Shown here piece by piece: positions 1-8,929 of a stretch of DNA of 64,000 nt. Every line of letters starts with the position of its first letter. Within the stretch, counting starts at the first letter, position 1. The notes beneath the pieces are model-generated. The model saw nothing but the letters and a program-made list of their open reading frames with translations, made no database searches and was not told where the DNA came from. This DNA is from DATFVA01 sp963774455 (GTDB lineage: Bacteria; Bacteroidota; Ignavibacteria; Ignavibacteriales; Ignavibacteriaceae), in NCBI GenBank assembly GCA_963774455.1, contig CAVZFD010000005.1:620001-684000 (forward strand), read 5' to 3'. The position numbers and the translations under genes are program-made.

Positions 1-164
1 ATCAGTTTAACCTAAGTAATTCCGATTTTCTTCCAAAACCTGCAGCAGGTTTTTCCTATTCCAGGAATATAGATGGATTTACTGTTGGTGTGGATTATGC
101 ATTTATGGTTGAACAGTATTCGCCGCAGGATCGTCACGTCGTTGGAATAAATGTTATATTCTAA
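1..164 (+). CDS. C-terminus of an outer-membrane beta-barrel protein, probably PorV/PorQ-like (partial)
   Basis: An open frame runs from the window edge (codons start at base 3) to TAA at 162-164 and encodes about 53 residues. The last strands alternate polar and hydrophobic residues (for example FTVGVDYAFMV) and the protein ends in NVIF, a terminal aromatic residue typical of barrel proteins inserted by BamA. The next gene is a PorV/PorQ-like barrel in the same orientation, so this may be a paralogue of it. Most of the gene lies outside the window, so the family is inferred from the terminal strands only. Confidence 0.55.
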   Translation, partial: QFNLSNSDFLPKPAAGFSYSRNIDGFTVGVDYAFMVEQYSPQDRHVVGINVIF

Positions 165-209
165 TTACAAGATTACAAGATTGCAAAATTGCAATTACAA
201 GATTACAAT
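164..209. repeat. Short degenerate tandem repeat of ATTACAAG
   Basis: Directly after the preceding stop codon, ATTACAAG-like units occur about five times (ATTACAAG, ATTACAAG, ATTGCAAA, ATTACAAG, ATTACAAT), with a short ATTGCA between them. The block separates two outer-membrane protein genes. It is too short and A/T-rich to be a CRISPR array, and I see no promoter in it. Confidence 0.55.
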
Positions 210-230
210 GTTTAACTTAGAATTATATAA

Positions 231-1127
231 ATGAAAAAGTTAATATTATTATTATTTGTTTTTACAACCTATACCTTCTCACAGTCTGCCGGGAATACAG
301 GTTTATCCTTCCTTAAATTCGGATTCGGCGCAAAGAATATTGCGATGGGTGATGCGGGAGCAGTTTCTGCTAATGATGTTTCAGCTCTTTTCTACAATCC
401 TTCAAGACTTGCAGGAAAGGAAAATACGGAAATTATCCTGATGCATAATGAATGGATACAGGATGTAAGAAGTGAGGTCCTTGGTATTTCGTCTGAGTTA
501 TGGGGCTTGCCTTTAGCCTTAGGGTTCAACGTCACTACCGTCAGCGATATTGAAGCCCGTACCAAACCCGGTATCGCGGATACAAAATTTAACGCAAACT
601 TTTTCTTCGGCAGCTTATCTACCGGGTTCGGCATTGTTGAAAATATAGATTTTGGTTTATCTGTTAAATATCTCTATGAAGGAATCCTTTCAGATGAAGC
701 AGCCGGATGGGGATTCGATTTCGGTCTGAATTATAGGACATCTGTTGAAGGCCTGACAGCATCAGCAGTAATAAAGAATCTCGGTTCAATGAATAACCTT
801 AGAAATGAGGCTACAAAACTTCCTTCAGAAATCCGTGTTGGTCCCGCTTATCATTTTGATTTTTCCGATTCAAAAATAGGTGTAACCACAGCGGCAGAGT
901 TCCAGAAGTATCTTTCAACAGACGATACACACTTCAATCTGGGCGCTGAAGGTGTTTACGACAACACAATTGCACTGCGTGCCGGATACCAGACGGGTTA
1001 TGAATCGCGGGGATTTACTGGCGGTGTAGGACTTATGTGGGGGAACCTGAGATTTGATTATGCCTTCCTTCCGTTCTCTTACGGATTGGGCAACTCCTCA
1101 ATCTTTTCCCTGCAGTTCAGCTTTTAA
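231..1127 (+). CDS. PorV/PorQ family outer-membrane protein
   Basis: 298 residues with a signal peptide (M1 to about residue 18, ending TFSQ). The mature start contains GLSFLKFGFGAKNIAMGDAG, then an N-P-S-R-L-A segment and repeated amphipathic strands ending in LQFSF. This is the pattern of the UPF0164/PorV-PorQ family, FadL-like barrels that in the T9SS shuttle cargo from the translocon to the cell surface. Three T9SS cargo proteins are encoded elsewhere in this window, so a part in that pathway is likely. The family also has members of unknown function, so calling it PorV itself would go too far. It is convergent with the mannosidase gene downstream. Confidence 0.8.
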   Translation: MKKLILLLFVFTTYTFSQSAGNTGLSFLKFGFGAKNIAMGDAGAVSANDVSALFYNPSRLAGKENTEIILMHNEWIQDVRSEVLGISSELWGLPLALGFNVTTVSDIEARTKPGIADTKFNANFFFGSLSTGFGIVENIDFGLSVKYLYEGILSDEAAGWGFDFGLNYRTSVEGLTASAVIKNLGSMNNLRNEATKLPSEIRVGPAYHFDFSDSKIGVTTAAEFQKYLSTDDTHFNLGAEGVYDNTIALRAGYQTGYESRGFTGGVGLMWGNLRFDYAFLPFSYGLGNSSIFSLQFSF

Positions 1128-1217
1128 TTGAGCATATGCGTTCCAGCGTTACCGTCTCGTCTTAGCTGAATCTATATCTTTCCTGTTTACTTCCCTCAGA
1201 GGTGATTTTGAGACCAT

Positions 1218-1247
1218 AAAAAAGACGGGGTGAATTACACCGACTTT
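1218..1247. terminator. Imperfect hairpin between convergent genes
   Basis: An A-run, then GACGGGGTG, a short loop and CACCGACTTTT form a hairpin with one bulge and one mismatch, flanked by A and T tracts. It lies between two convergent genes and could end transcription both ways. The imperfect pairing keeps confidence low. Confidence 0.35.
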
Positions 1248-1283
1248 TGAAAATGTATATTAATTTTGCTTCGTAAAAACATA

Positions 1284-3617
1284 TTACTCACTCATTGAGT
1301 AAGGCAGGAAATTTTTATCCATCGCCCAATTTTTGTTCGGTTTGTCTGACATAATGAATTTAAGTTCGCCTCCCTGCATAATCTCATCGTCTGTAATAAA
1401 GCTGCGGTTTATTTCTTTGCCGTTGAGTCGTATTTCACTTATGTAGATATTTTCTTTGGATAAATTTTCTGATGTTACCTTAAATGTTCTTCCGTTCTCC
1501 AGGTTAATGACTGCTTCATTCACAGAAGGACTGCCAATAACATATTCATTGCTTCCGGGGGTAACCGGATAAAATCCAAGTGCGCTGAAAATGTACCATG
1601 CCGACATTTGTCCGCAGTCGTCATTCCCGCAGAGGCCGTGAGGTTCCGGCTTATACATCGTGTTCATTATCTGGTGAACCCTTTCCTGTGTTTTCCAGGC
1701 CTGTCCCGCGTATACATACATATAGGGTACATGGTGACTGGGTTCATTTCCGTGAACATAATTTCCGATCATTCCTGTTTTAGTGATGTCCTCACTTTCG
1801 GCAATGCTCTCATCTGAAACTTCCATCGTGAATAATGAATCAAGCCAGGTTACTAACTTTTTATTTCCGCCTATAAGACTAATAAATCCCTTTACATCCT
1901 GCGGAACATAAAGAGAATAGTTCCATGCGTTTCCTTCGATATATCCCTGTCCTGATGTGCTAATTGGGTCAAACGGCATATTAAATCTGCCGTCGGAATT
2001 TTTTGCCCGCATAAATCCTGTCTTTTCATCAAATATATTTTTATAAGATCCAGCTCTCCTGTAATATTCTTCAGCATCACTTTTGTTTCCCAGGGCTTCA
2101 GCAAACTTATAAATTGTCCAGTCATCATAAGCATATTCGAGGGTTTTAGATGCGGAGTTAGGACTCAAATCTTCCGGCACGTAACCGTATTCTTTATAAT
2201 ATCCTATCCCATCATAAACAGCATAATTCGAAGTTGAAAGCACCGCTTCAAAAGCCTCATCAACATTATAAGTTCTGATTCCCTTTAAATATGCATCTGC
2301 GATAACGGAAACAGCATGATACCCGATCATACACCAGTTCTCATTCGAGTAATGCGTCCATACAGGCAGCATTTTATGAACACTCTGCTCATAATGAGCG
2401 AGCATCGAATTAACAATATCGTTTGTACGTTTCTGCTGAATTATTGTAAACAAAGGATGAAGGGCGCGGTAGGTATCCCATAGTGAAAAGATCGTATAAT
2501 CGGTGAACCCTTCAGCTTTGTGAATGTTCTGATCGAGTCCCCGGTACTCTCCGTTCACATCAGAATAAATGACAGGCGAAAGGAAGCTGTGATACATAGA
2601 AGTATAAAAATTGATCTTTGTATCCTCATCGGCTTCGATTTTAATTTTTGATAACTCCTTATTCCATTTATCTCCAGCTTCATTTTTAACTTTATTAAAA
2701 TCCCAACCGGAAATCTCGGCCTTTAAGTTTTCAATAGCATTTTCTGTACTGACAGCTGAGATCGCAAGCTTAATCTTTATCTCTTCACCGTTGACAGTCT
2801 TAAAATCAAAGTGTGCCTTTATATTGTGTCCTGCTCTTTCCGGGAAGTTATCATCCTGGTTGAATTTCCTCCAGAAGCCTTTATATACAAGGTTCTCGTC
2901 ATCTGTTAAGCCGTATGACCCAATGGGCTTAGATAGAACCATAGCAAAATACAGGAGCCTTGTTCTCGCCCAGCCGTTGGTCTGCCTGTAACCTGTAACC
3001 AGGGTATCATTCTCAACCCTGATAAACGACCATACGTTCTTGCCGTCATAATTATAAATGCCGGAGGTCAGATCGAGAATTATATGAGCATCATCGGATT
3101 CGGGAAAGGTATATTTGTGAAATCCTGTGTGTTCTGCTGCGGTCAGTTCTGCATTGATGTTATAATCATCAAGCTTTACTGAATAATAACCGGGACTTGC
3201 GTGTTCATTGCTATGCGAAAATCTTGATCGATATCCATTATCAGGATTATCCTTTGTCCCGGGATTTAGCTGCAGCTTGCCGGTAGTCGGCATAATCAAA
3301 AAATCACCAAGGTCTGAATGCCCTGTGCCATTAAAATGTGTATGCGAAAAACCGACGATTGTACTATCGGAGTATTGATAACCCGCGCAATACCTGTAAA
3401 CATCTTTGTTGTAGCCGTTGCCGTTGCTGTACATGACCGTATCAGTTTCGGGACTAAGCTGAACCATACCGAAAGGTACCGCAGCCCCCGGAAATGTATG
3501 CCCCATATCGTCAGTCCCGATAAAAGGATTCACGTAATCAGACGGCACAGTATTTACCTGCGCTGATAAATGAAGAGATAGGCTGATGATTACAATAAGT
3601 AGGATTTTGATCTTCAA
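1284..3617 (-). CDS. GH92 family alpha-mannosidase, secreted
   Basis: 777 residues from a TTG start at 3617, which I prefer because GGAG lies six bases upstream and translation then opens directly with a signal peptide (KIKILLIVIISLSL...SAQ). An in-frame ATG at 3668 would add 17 residues ahead of it. GH92 hallmarks are clear: PFIGTDDMGHTFPGA and PFGMVQLSPET near the N-terminus, GFSHTHFNGTGHSDLGDFL, EGNAWNYSLYVPQD, GNEPSHHVPYMY, and GLCGNDDCGQMSAWYIFSAL near the C-terminus. The family comprises calcium-dependent exo-acting alpha-mannosidases, mainly alpha-1,2, that trim N-glycans or mannans. It is probably periplasmic or exported and feeds on glycans. No SusCD pair or other glycosidase is adjacent. 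Confidence 0.93.
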   Translation of the reverse strand: MKIKILLIVIISLSLHLSAQVNTVPSDYVNPFIGTDDMGHTFPGAAVPFGMVQLSPETDTVMYSNGNGYNKDVYRYCAGYQYSDSTIVGFSHTHFNGTGHSDLGDFLIMPTTGKLQLNPGTKDNPDNGYRSRFSHSNEHASPGYYSVKLDDYNINAELTAAEHTGFHKYTFPESDDAHIILDLTSGIYNYDGKNVWSFIRVENDTLVTGYRQTNGWARTRLLYFAMVLSKPIGSYGLTDDENLVYKGFWRKFNQDDNFPERAGHNIKAHFDFKTVNGEEIKIKLAISAVSTENAIENLKAEISGWDFNKVKNEAGDKWNKELSKIKIEADEDTKINFYTSMYHSFLSPVIYSDVNGEYRGLDQNIHKAEGFTDYTIFSLWDTYRALHPLFTIIQQKRTNDIVNSMLAHYEQSVHKMLPVWTHYSNENWCMIGYHAVSVIADAYLKGIRTYNVDEAFEAVLSTSNYAVYDGIGYYKEYGYVPEDLSPNSASKTLEYAYDDWTIYKFAEALGNKSDAEEYYRRAGSYKNIFDEKTGFMRAKNSDGRFNMPFDPISTSGQGYIEGNAWNYSLYVPQDVKGFISLIGGNKKLVTWLDSLFTMEVSDESIAESEDITKTGMIGNYVHGNEPSHHVPYMYVYAGQAWKTQERVHQIMNTMYKPEPHGLCGNDDCGQMSAWYIFSALGFYPVTPGSNEYVIGSPSVNEAVINLENGRTFKVTSENLSKENIYISEIRLNGKEINRSFITDDEIMQGGELKFIMSDKPNKNWAMDKNFLPYSMSE

Positions 3618-3757
3618 TTTGCACTCCGTAATAATCTGGTGCCTAAAATAAAAATATTGAATGAACATTACCCGGTCATTCTGATTATGTTTTAATATTA
3701 GACCCAGAAATAGTATTTTTCAGTTCAAATTTTACTAATCTTCAAGTACCCGGAAAT

Positions 3758-4729
3758 ATGATCGAATATAAAACTTTTAAGAAATCAGGTTTGTCTGAAC
3801 AGGAATGGGACAATTTTGTCGAGAATTCAGATAATGGAACGATGTTTCATAAGCGTGAATTTCTTGCCTATCATCCTGCAGATAGATTTAACGATGCTTC
3901 AATTGTAGTGAAAAAAGATAATAAAGTGCTGGGCCTTTATACTGCTGCTGTCGTTGAGAGGGAGGGGAGGAAAGTTCTTGCTTCACATCCCGGAGCCTCA
4001 TACGGCAGTTTTGTTTATAATTCCAATCTCAATTTTAAAGAAGCTCATGCAATGGTCGACGTACTTCTTGAATATGCTGAGGAGCTTAAAGTCGACAGGG
4101 TGCAGCTAACTCTGCCTCCTATAATTTATCAAACGAAATATTCCAATTATATTGATTTTGCGCTGGTACGAAATGGTTTTACCTACTTAAAAAGAGATGT
4201 TTCAAGTATCGTTCAACTGGATTTCGATAAGGATGAACTGCTTTCCACATATCGTGCGGAGGCAAGAACTGCCGTAAAGAAATCAATCAAGCAGGGAATT
4301 GAGGTTGTAGAGTGCGAGAAGTTCGCTGAGTATTATGAGATTCTTAAGAAGAACCTGAAACTGCGGCATGATGTATCGCCGGCTCACTCGCTCGATGAAC
4401 TGATAAAGCTTAAAAAAATGTTTCCGGCAAAGATCCGTTTGTGGGGTGCATTTCTTAAAGATAAGCTGATTGCAGGTGTATGCAATTTCAGCGCTAACCC
4501 GAAGGTAGTACTTGCCTTTTATATCAGCCACGATGAGGAATACCAGGAATACCGCGCCGTTAACCTGCTGTTCTATGAAATTATGAAACGGTATAAAGAA
4601 GAAGGTTTCCGTTTCCTCGATTTTGGAATTTTTACTGTTAACATGGAACCAAACTGGGGACTCGGAAGGTTCAAAGAAAATTTTGGTGCACGCGGAATTT
4701 TCAGAGATACATTAATAAAAGATATCTGA
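3758..4729 (+). CDS. FemAB/GNAT-like acyltransferase of the surface-glycan cluster
   Basis: 323 residues resembling the double-GNAT FemAB/BioF2-like fold: an N-terminal half with GTMFHKREFLAYHP and a conserved ASHPGASYGSFVY, and a C-terminal half with KKSIKQGIEVVE, LWGAFLKDKLIAGVCNF and FRFLDFGIFTVNME. Such proteins transfer acyl or aminoacyl groups to sugars or peptidoglycan precursors, and occur in many exopolysaccharide loci. The stop overlaps the next start by one base (TGATG), so it heads a tightly coupled operon of glycosyltransferase, flippase and amide ligase. The substrate is unknown; modification of a glycan repeat unit is inferred from context. Confidence 0.72.
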   Translation: MIEYKTFKKSGLSEQEWDNFVENSDNGTMFHKREFLAYHPADRFNDASIVVKKDNKVLGLYTAAVVEREGRKVLASHPGASYGSFVYNSNLNFKEAHAMVDVLLEYAEELKVDRVQLTLPPIIYQTKYSNYIDFALVRNGFTYLKRDVSSIVQLDFDKDELLSTYRAEARTAVKKSIKQGIEVVECEKFAEYYEILKKNLKLRHDVSPAHSLDELIKLKKMFPAKIRLWGAFLKDKLIAGVCNFSANPKVVLAFYISHDEEYQEYRAVNLLFYEIMKRYKEEGFRFLDFGIFTVNMEPNWGLGRFKENFGARGIFRDTLIKDI

Positions 4730-5805
4730 TGCTGAAAATATTACATCTGGCACCCCAGAATTATGCGGGCGTGCCATATGATTTCTTCAGAATGCATAAT
4801 AGCACCGGGGATTCTTCACGCCTCATTACATATCATAAAAATCCTATTGACTTTCCCGAGGATATCTGTCTTGATCTCCCTCTTCCTGATTCCAGTTTTG
4901 CTAGGTCCTGGCGTAAAAAGAAGATCGGCTACCGGAATGACTTGCAGGTAACAACGGCGCCTTCCTTTAACTTTAAGAATGAACTTGAGCGTTTGTACTT
5001 TAAAATGACCGATAGAATGAGGAAAACTAAGATTGAAGAGGCCATCCATAAATATAACCTGGATGATTACGATATTATCCACTACGATGCCGGTCTCGAT
5101 TTCTACCGCTTCCCTTCACAGGCACTTAAATGGAAAAGGGAAGGGAAGAAAATCGTCTGCTGCTACTATGGTAGCGATCTGCGGCTGCGGGGACTTATTC
5201 GGGAACTTGATGAGATTTCCGATCTGAATATTACATCTGAATATGATCACCTTGCACTGAAAAAAGATCTCCATTATTTGTTCTATCCATATGATCCTTC
5301 CGAACTTCCTGAGAAGAAGAAAGTGCCTGGAGAATTAATAAGGATAGTTCATTCGCCTACCAACAGGAAGTATAAAGGCACCGATCTCATACTTTCTGTA
5401 ATCGAAAAAATCAAAAAAGAAAAAAAGATCGGGTTCATCCTGATGGAGAATAAACCTCGTAACGAGGTCCTTCATGTTAAGAGTGAATGCGATATTGCAA
5501 TTGACCAGGTCGGAGGTTCAATGGGAGGGACGGGATACGGAAAGGCAGGACTCGAAACTATCGCTATGGGAATCCCCACAATAACAAATATGACCGATGA
5601 TTATGACCGCTGGCTCCCCGAAAATCCCTTCGTAGTTGCTAATAACGCGGACGAACTGTATCAAAAGCTTTCAGAGCTTATTGATGATGTTAGTTTGAGA
5701 AATCAACTTGGTGAACAGGGAAAGAAATGGGTAGATAAATATCACGGTTATAAAAGCGTAGATTCTAAGCTAAAAGAATTATACAGACAAAATAAAATTA
5801 TCTGA
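4729..5805 (+). CDS. Glycosyltransferase, GT4-like
   Basis: 358 residues. The C-terminal half has the GT-B pattern: IVHSPTNRKYKGTDLI, followed by a nucleotide-sugar-binding region with GGSMGGTGYGKAGLETIAMGIPTI, in which the conserved E lies in the helix contacting the donor sugar. The N-terminal half contains DIIHYDAGLDFYRFP. No membrane segment is seen, so the protein is probably cytosolic and adds a sugar to a lipid-linked intermediate. It overlaps both neighbours by one base (TGATG at each end), indicating translational coupling with the acyltransferase and the flippase. Donor and acceptor cannot be read from the sequence. Confidence 0.75.
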   Translation: MLKILHLAPQNYAGVPYDFFRMHNSTGDSSRLITYHKNPIDFPEDICLDLPLPDSSFARSWRKKKIGYRNDLQVTTAPSFNFKNELERLYFKMTDRMRKTKIEEAIHKYNLDDYDIIHYDAGLDFYRFPSQALKWKREGKKIVCCYYGSDLRLRGLIRELDEISDLNITSEYDHLALKKDLHYLFYPYDPSELPEKKKVPGELIRIVHSPTNRKYKGTDLILSVIEKIKKEKKIGFILMENKPRNEVLHVKSECDIAIDQVGGSMGGTGYGKAGLETIAMGIPTITNMTDDYDRWLPENPFVVANNADELYQKLSELIDDVSLRNQLGEQGKKWVDKYHGYKSVDSKLKELYRQNKII

Positions 5806-7223
5806 TGGAGAAAAAGAGCAGCCTTTCTAAAGCAACGGTTTTGTATACGGTTGGGAACCTGTTTGTCAGATCGGTCAGCTTCCTGCTTCTCCCGCTTTAT
5901 TCAAATTTAATCACCACTAAAGATTTCGGCAATTATGCACTGATAATGTCCCTTTATGCAGTAATCGCCGTCTTTTACCAGTCGGGCCTCCAATCGGCGC
6001 TTAGCAAATATTATCTTGAAGAAAAAAGTGAAGGTAAACGTAAAGTAATATTCTCCACTATCCTTAATGCAACCGGAATAATAGGACTAGCTCTAACAGC
6101 GATTATGTTCCTGCTTTCGGGATGGATCGCTTTTGAGGCTGTAGGCTCGCGGGGTTATGGTAATTTAATCAGGATCATCTTTGCGGCACTTTTTTTCGAG
6201 AGCATTACTTTTATTACCCTGCACCTGTTGAGAACGAAGGAGCTTGCCCGTAAGGTTGTTATCTATTCTTCATTCAGTGCGGTTGTAAATCTTGTGCTTA
6301 ACCTTTACCTCGTTTACTACCTCCGACTTGGGATCTACGGAATTATTTGGGCACAGCTGGTTACTTCAATAATGGTTTTCTTAATTATTCTGCCATTCCT
6401 GAAAGAAAATTATTTGCCTGTAATAAGGACAGCCTGGCTGAAAACCTACTTATCATTCTCATATCCTTTAATCGTGGCGGGATTATTATCGGCTCTGGTT
6501 GATGTTATCGACAGGTTTATAATCAATCATTTCCTTGGGAAGAGTGAGGTGGGCATTTATAGTTTCTCCTACAGGATAGCCCTGGTAATGAATATCTTCG
6601 TGATGTCATTAAGAAGCGCCTGGACGCCGTATTCTATCAGGCTGTACAATGAGGGAAATTATAGCAGTGACTTCGGGAAAACTTTTACAAAAATTATCGC
6701 TGTCAGCCTTTTGATATTCCTGGCTGTTTCGATTTTCATCGACGATCTTTTTAATTTCAGTGTGTTGGGATTCAGGCTCTTCGATCTTCAGTATGCCAGC
6801 GGGGCACAAATCATCCCTGTCATTCTTATTTCTTATATATTCAGCGCCGTTATAACTTATTATTCGATTTATCCCTATGTATCTGGTAAAAGTTTTCATT
6901 TCCTGGTTAGTGATTTTATTGCCCTGGTGATCAACATTTGCCTCAATTTTTTACTGATACCTATATATGGAATAATGGGCGCAGCAGAAGCAACTCTTCT
7001 AAGTTATTTCTGTTCAGCCGGTTACCTTGTAATTATTTCTGAAAGGAAAATCAAAATTACTTATCAGCCGGTGAAAATTGTGATAGTTTTGGCCTTTATC
7101 ACGGCATTTTATGTGGTTTCAAAGTTGCTGAATGTTTTTCTTCTTGATATAATTTTGTTTATAATGGCATCTTTAATAGTATATCGCTTAACAGGATTCA
7201 AACTTAAACCAACAGGTAAATAA
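5805..7223 (+). CDS. Oligosaccharide flippase, Wzx/MOP superfamily
   Basis: 472 residues, strongly hydrophobic throughout with about 12-14 membrane segments. It opens with KATVLYTVGNLFVRSVSFLLLPLY, typical of the polysaccharide-synthase/Wzx branch, and has ISALVDVIDRFIINHFLGKSEVGIYSFSYRIA in the middle. These proteins flip undecaprenyl-linked oligosaccharides across the inner membrane. It sits between a glycosyltransferase and an amide-ligase-like gene with one-base overlaps, so it probably exports the glycan these enzymes build. No Wzy polymerase or Wzz chain-length protein is recognisable in the cluster. Confidence 0.85.
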   Translation: MEKKSSLSKATVLYTVGNLFVRSVSFLLLPLYSNLITTKDFGNYALIMSLYAVIAVFYQSGLQSALSKYYLEEKSEGKRKVIFSTILNATGIIGLALTAIMFLLSGWIAFEAVGSRGYGNLIRIIFAALFFESITFITLHLLRTKELARKVVIYSSFSAVVNLVLNLYLVYYLRLGIYGIIWAQLVTSIMVFLIILPFLKENYLPVIRTAWLKTYLSFSYPLIVAGLLSALVDVIDRFIINHFLGKSEVGIYSFSYRIALVMNIFVMSLRSAWTPYSIRLYNEGNYSSDFGKTFTKIIAVSLLIFLAVSIFIDDLFNFSVLGFRLFDLQYASGAQIIPVILISYIFSAVITYYSIYPYVSGKSFHFLVSDFIALVINICLNFLLIPIYGIMGAAEATLLSYFCSAGYLVIISERKIKITYQPVKIVIVLAFITAFYVVSKLLNVFLLDIILFIMASLIVYRLTGFKLKPTGK

Positions 7224-8929
7224 TGAGCTGGATATTCGGATTTTCGGGTAGTTTAAGTGAACAGAAGAAACTCAGCCTTTCTTCTCTTTATCCCGTCCCT
7301 GATATTAAAATTGATGAACCCAGGTTTTTTATTGCAGCTGGCGGACCTGAGTTTACTATTAATTTTTCGGAAGAAAACCACTGGTTGATGCTGGGAGTAG
7401 GTATCAGCGGAAACACTGACAACCGGAAGCTTCTGCAAAAAGACGACTGGGATCGAATTGTCAGGGAGGGAAAGTTTAAAGATCCTGAAGGTCATTACGT
7501 CATCGTGAAATGGGATAACGAAAAGGTAAATTTTTACAGTGATCCTATCGGGTTAAGAACAATCTATTTTTATAAAAATAAAAGCGGAGTCTATTTTTCT
7601 TCCAATCTTGAGTGGTTAACGACCCTAATGGATCAGGTTGAAATTGATTTTTCGGAATTCGGTTCCCGCTGGATGGCATTTAATCAGCTGTCTGATGATT
7701 CTTTCATCCATAATATTGAAAAACTTCCTCCTGGTTCTTCTGCGGTGATAACTCACACTTCTTTTAAAATAGAAACTGAAAACTGGCTCCCTGATATTAA
7801 GCCTTCTGAACCTGAGAATTTGTTTGATAATATCCGGGGACTCCTTTCAATTGAAATCCCTGAGAGCGTCCGGATGACCTTCGGATTATCGGGCGGGCTT
7901 GATTCACGGTTCCTGCTTTCATTTCTGCTGCAGGATAGAAACCAGAAATTTAATATTCATTCATTCGGGTACAATGACGATGTAGATCTTCAGGTAGCAA
8001 AAAAAATATCTGAAAAACTCGCGCTGAAATGTTATTTCCTCCAGCCGCGTGAACCAGGGAGCGGTCTGTTCTTTAATAAGGCCGGAGAATATATTGCCGC
8101 TACACAGCTCATAGAACCTGTTTCTTCCTATATGAAACTTGCTGTGCTGAACAATAAATATTTTGAGAATAAATTAATTGTTGACGGTGCCCTCGCAGAA
8201 TTTGCCCGCAGACAGTTCCTTAACCGGCTGCTTTTAAAAGGCAAGAATGCGCTTCTTAATAAAAATCATGCTGAGGTTCTTAAACACCTTTTGGTTCCAA
8301 AACCAAAGATCTTCAAAGATGAGTTCGAAGAGATGATGATGGAGAACGCAGCCGAACAGGTACGGCGAATATTTGAATCCTTCCCGGATCCCGGACAAGT
8401 AGGTATTGAAAATTTCGTTGATTTCCTTGTTGCTAAGTACAGGATCCCTAATTACTTCGGACCTGAACAGTCACGGCTTGATAGTATTCTGCCAGGATTT
8501 ATGCCCTTTGCTCAAAGAAGTATTATCTCTGCAAGTCTGGGAATTTCTGTTAAGCAGCGTAAAAACAGCCAGCTTTTCTATAATGCCATACATAATAACT
8601 ATCCTGCTCTTCAGGATTTTCCACTGGTGAAAAACTCTACCGTATATCCGTATGGACTCTCCTTATTTACTTCTCATGTTTACACACGTATGAAGAAATC
8701 AATACAGAAAAATCCGCAGGAAGAGAGTATATGCGGACTCTTCCGGGTACATGAAAAAACGATACGTGAAATTATAACCAGGGATGCCGTGAGAGAGTAT
8801 AAGCCTTACAACGAGGAATCGGTAATGAGCATTATTAATGGTTTTTACAGCGGTAAGAAGAATTCAGCCGATCTTAATTGGCTGCTCACGTTTGAGATGT
8901 TCAGGAAGAAATTAAATATTACGGGTTAG
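7223..8929 (+). CDS. Asparagine-synthase-like amide ligase lacking the glutaminase cysteine
   Basis: 568 residues. The C-terminal domain has the ATP-pyrophosphatase loop SGGLDS (residues 223-228) of the asparagine synthase family, followed by HSFGYNDDVDLQVAKKISEKL. The N-terminal domain resembles the class II glutaminase fold, but where asparagine synthetase begins MCGIFG this protein begins MSWIFG, so the nucleophilic Cys2 is a serine. Family members that lost this cysteine (beta-lactam synthetase, lasso-peptide cyclases) adenylate a carboxylate and use an internal or free amine instead of glutamine. It overlaps the flippase by one base, so amidation of a glycan sugar acid is a reasonable inference. 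The last 11 bases overlap the convergent gene. Confidence 0.8.
   Translation: MSWIFGFSGSLSEQKKLSLSSLYPVPDIKIDEPRFFIAAGGPEFTINFSEENHWLMLGVGISGNTDNRKLLQKDDWDRIVREGKFKDPEGHYVIVKWDNEKVNFYSDPIGLRTIYFYKNKSGVYFSSNLEWLTTLMDQVEIDFSEFGSRWMAFNQLSDDSFIHNIEKLPPGSSAVITHTSFKIETENWLPDIKPSEPENLFDNIRGLLSIEIPESVRMTFGLSGGLDSRFLLSFLLQDRNQKFNIHSFGYNDDVDLQVAKKISEKLALKCYFLQPREPGSGLFFNKAGEYIAATQLIEPVSSYMKLAVLNNKYFENKLIVDGALAEFARRQFLNRLLLKGKNALLNKNHAEVLKHLLVPKPKIFKDEFEEMMMENAAEQVRRIFESFPDPGQVGIENFVDFLVAKYRIPNYFGPEQSRLDSILPGFMPFAQRSIISASLGISVKQRKNSQLFYNAIHNNYPALQDFPLVKNSTVYPYGLSLFTSHVYTRMKKSIQKNPQEESICGLFRVHEKTIREIITRDAVREYKPYNEESVMSIINGFYSGKKNSADLNWLLTFEMFRKKLNITG

Noticed and set aside
3618..3668. ATG start at 3668 for the GH92 mannosidase
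   Set aside because: It would place 17 non-signal residues before a proper signal peptide; the TTG at 3617 has GGAG at good spacing.
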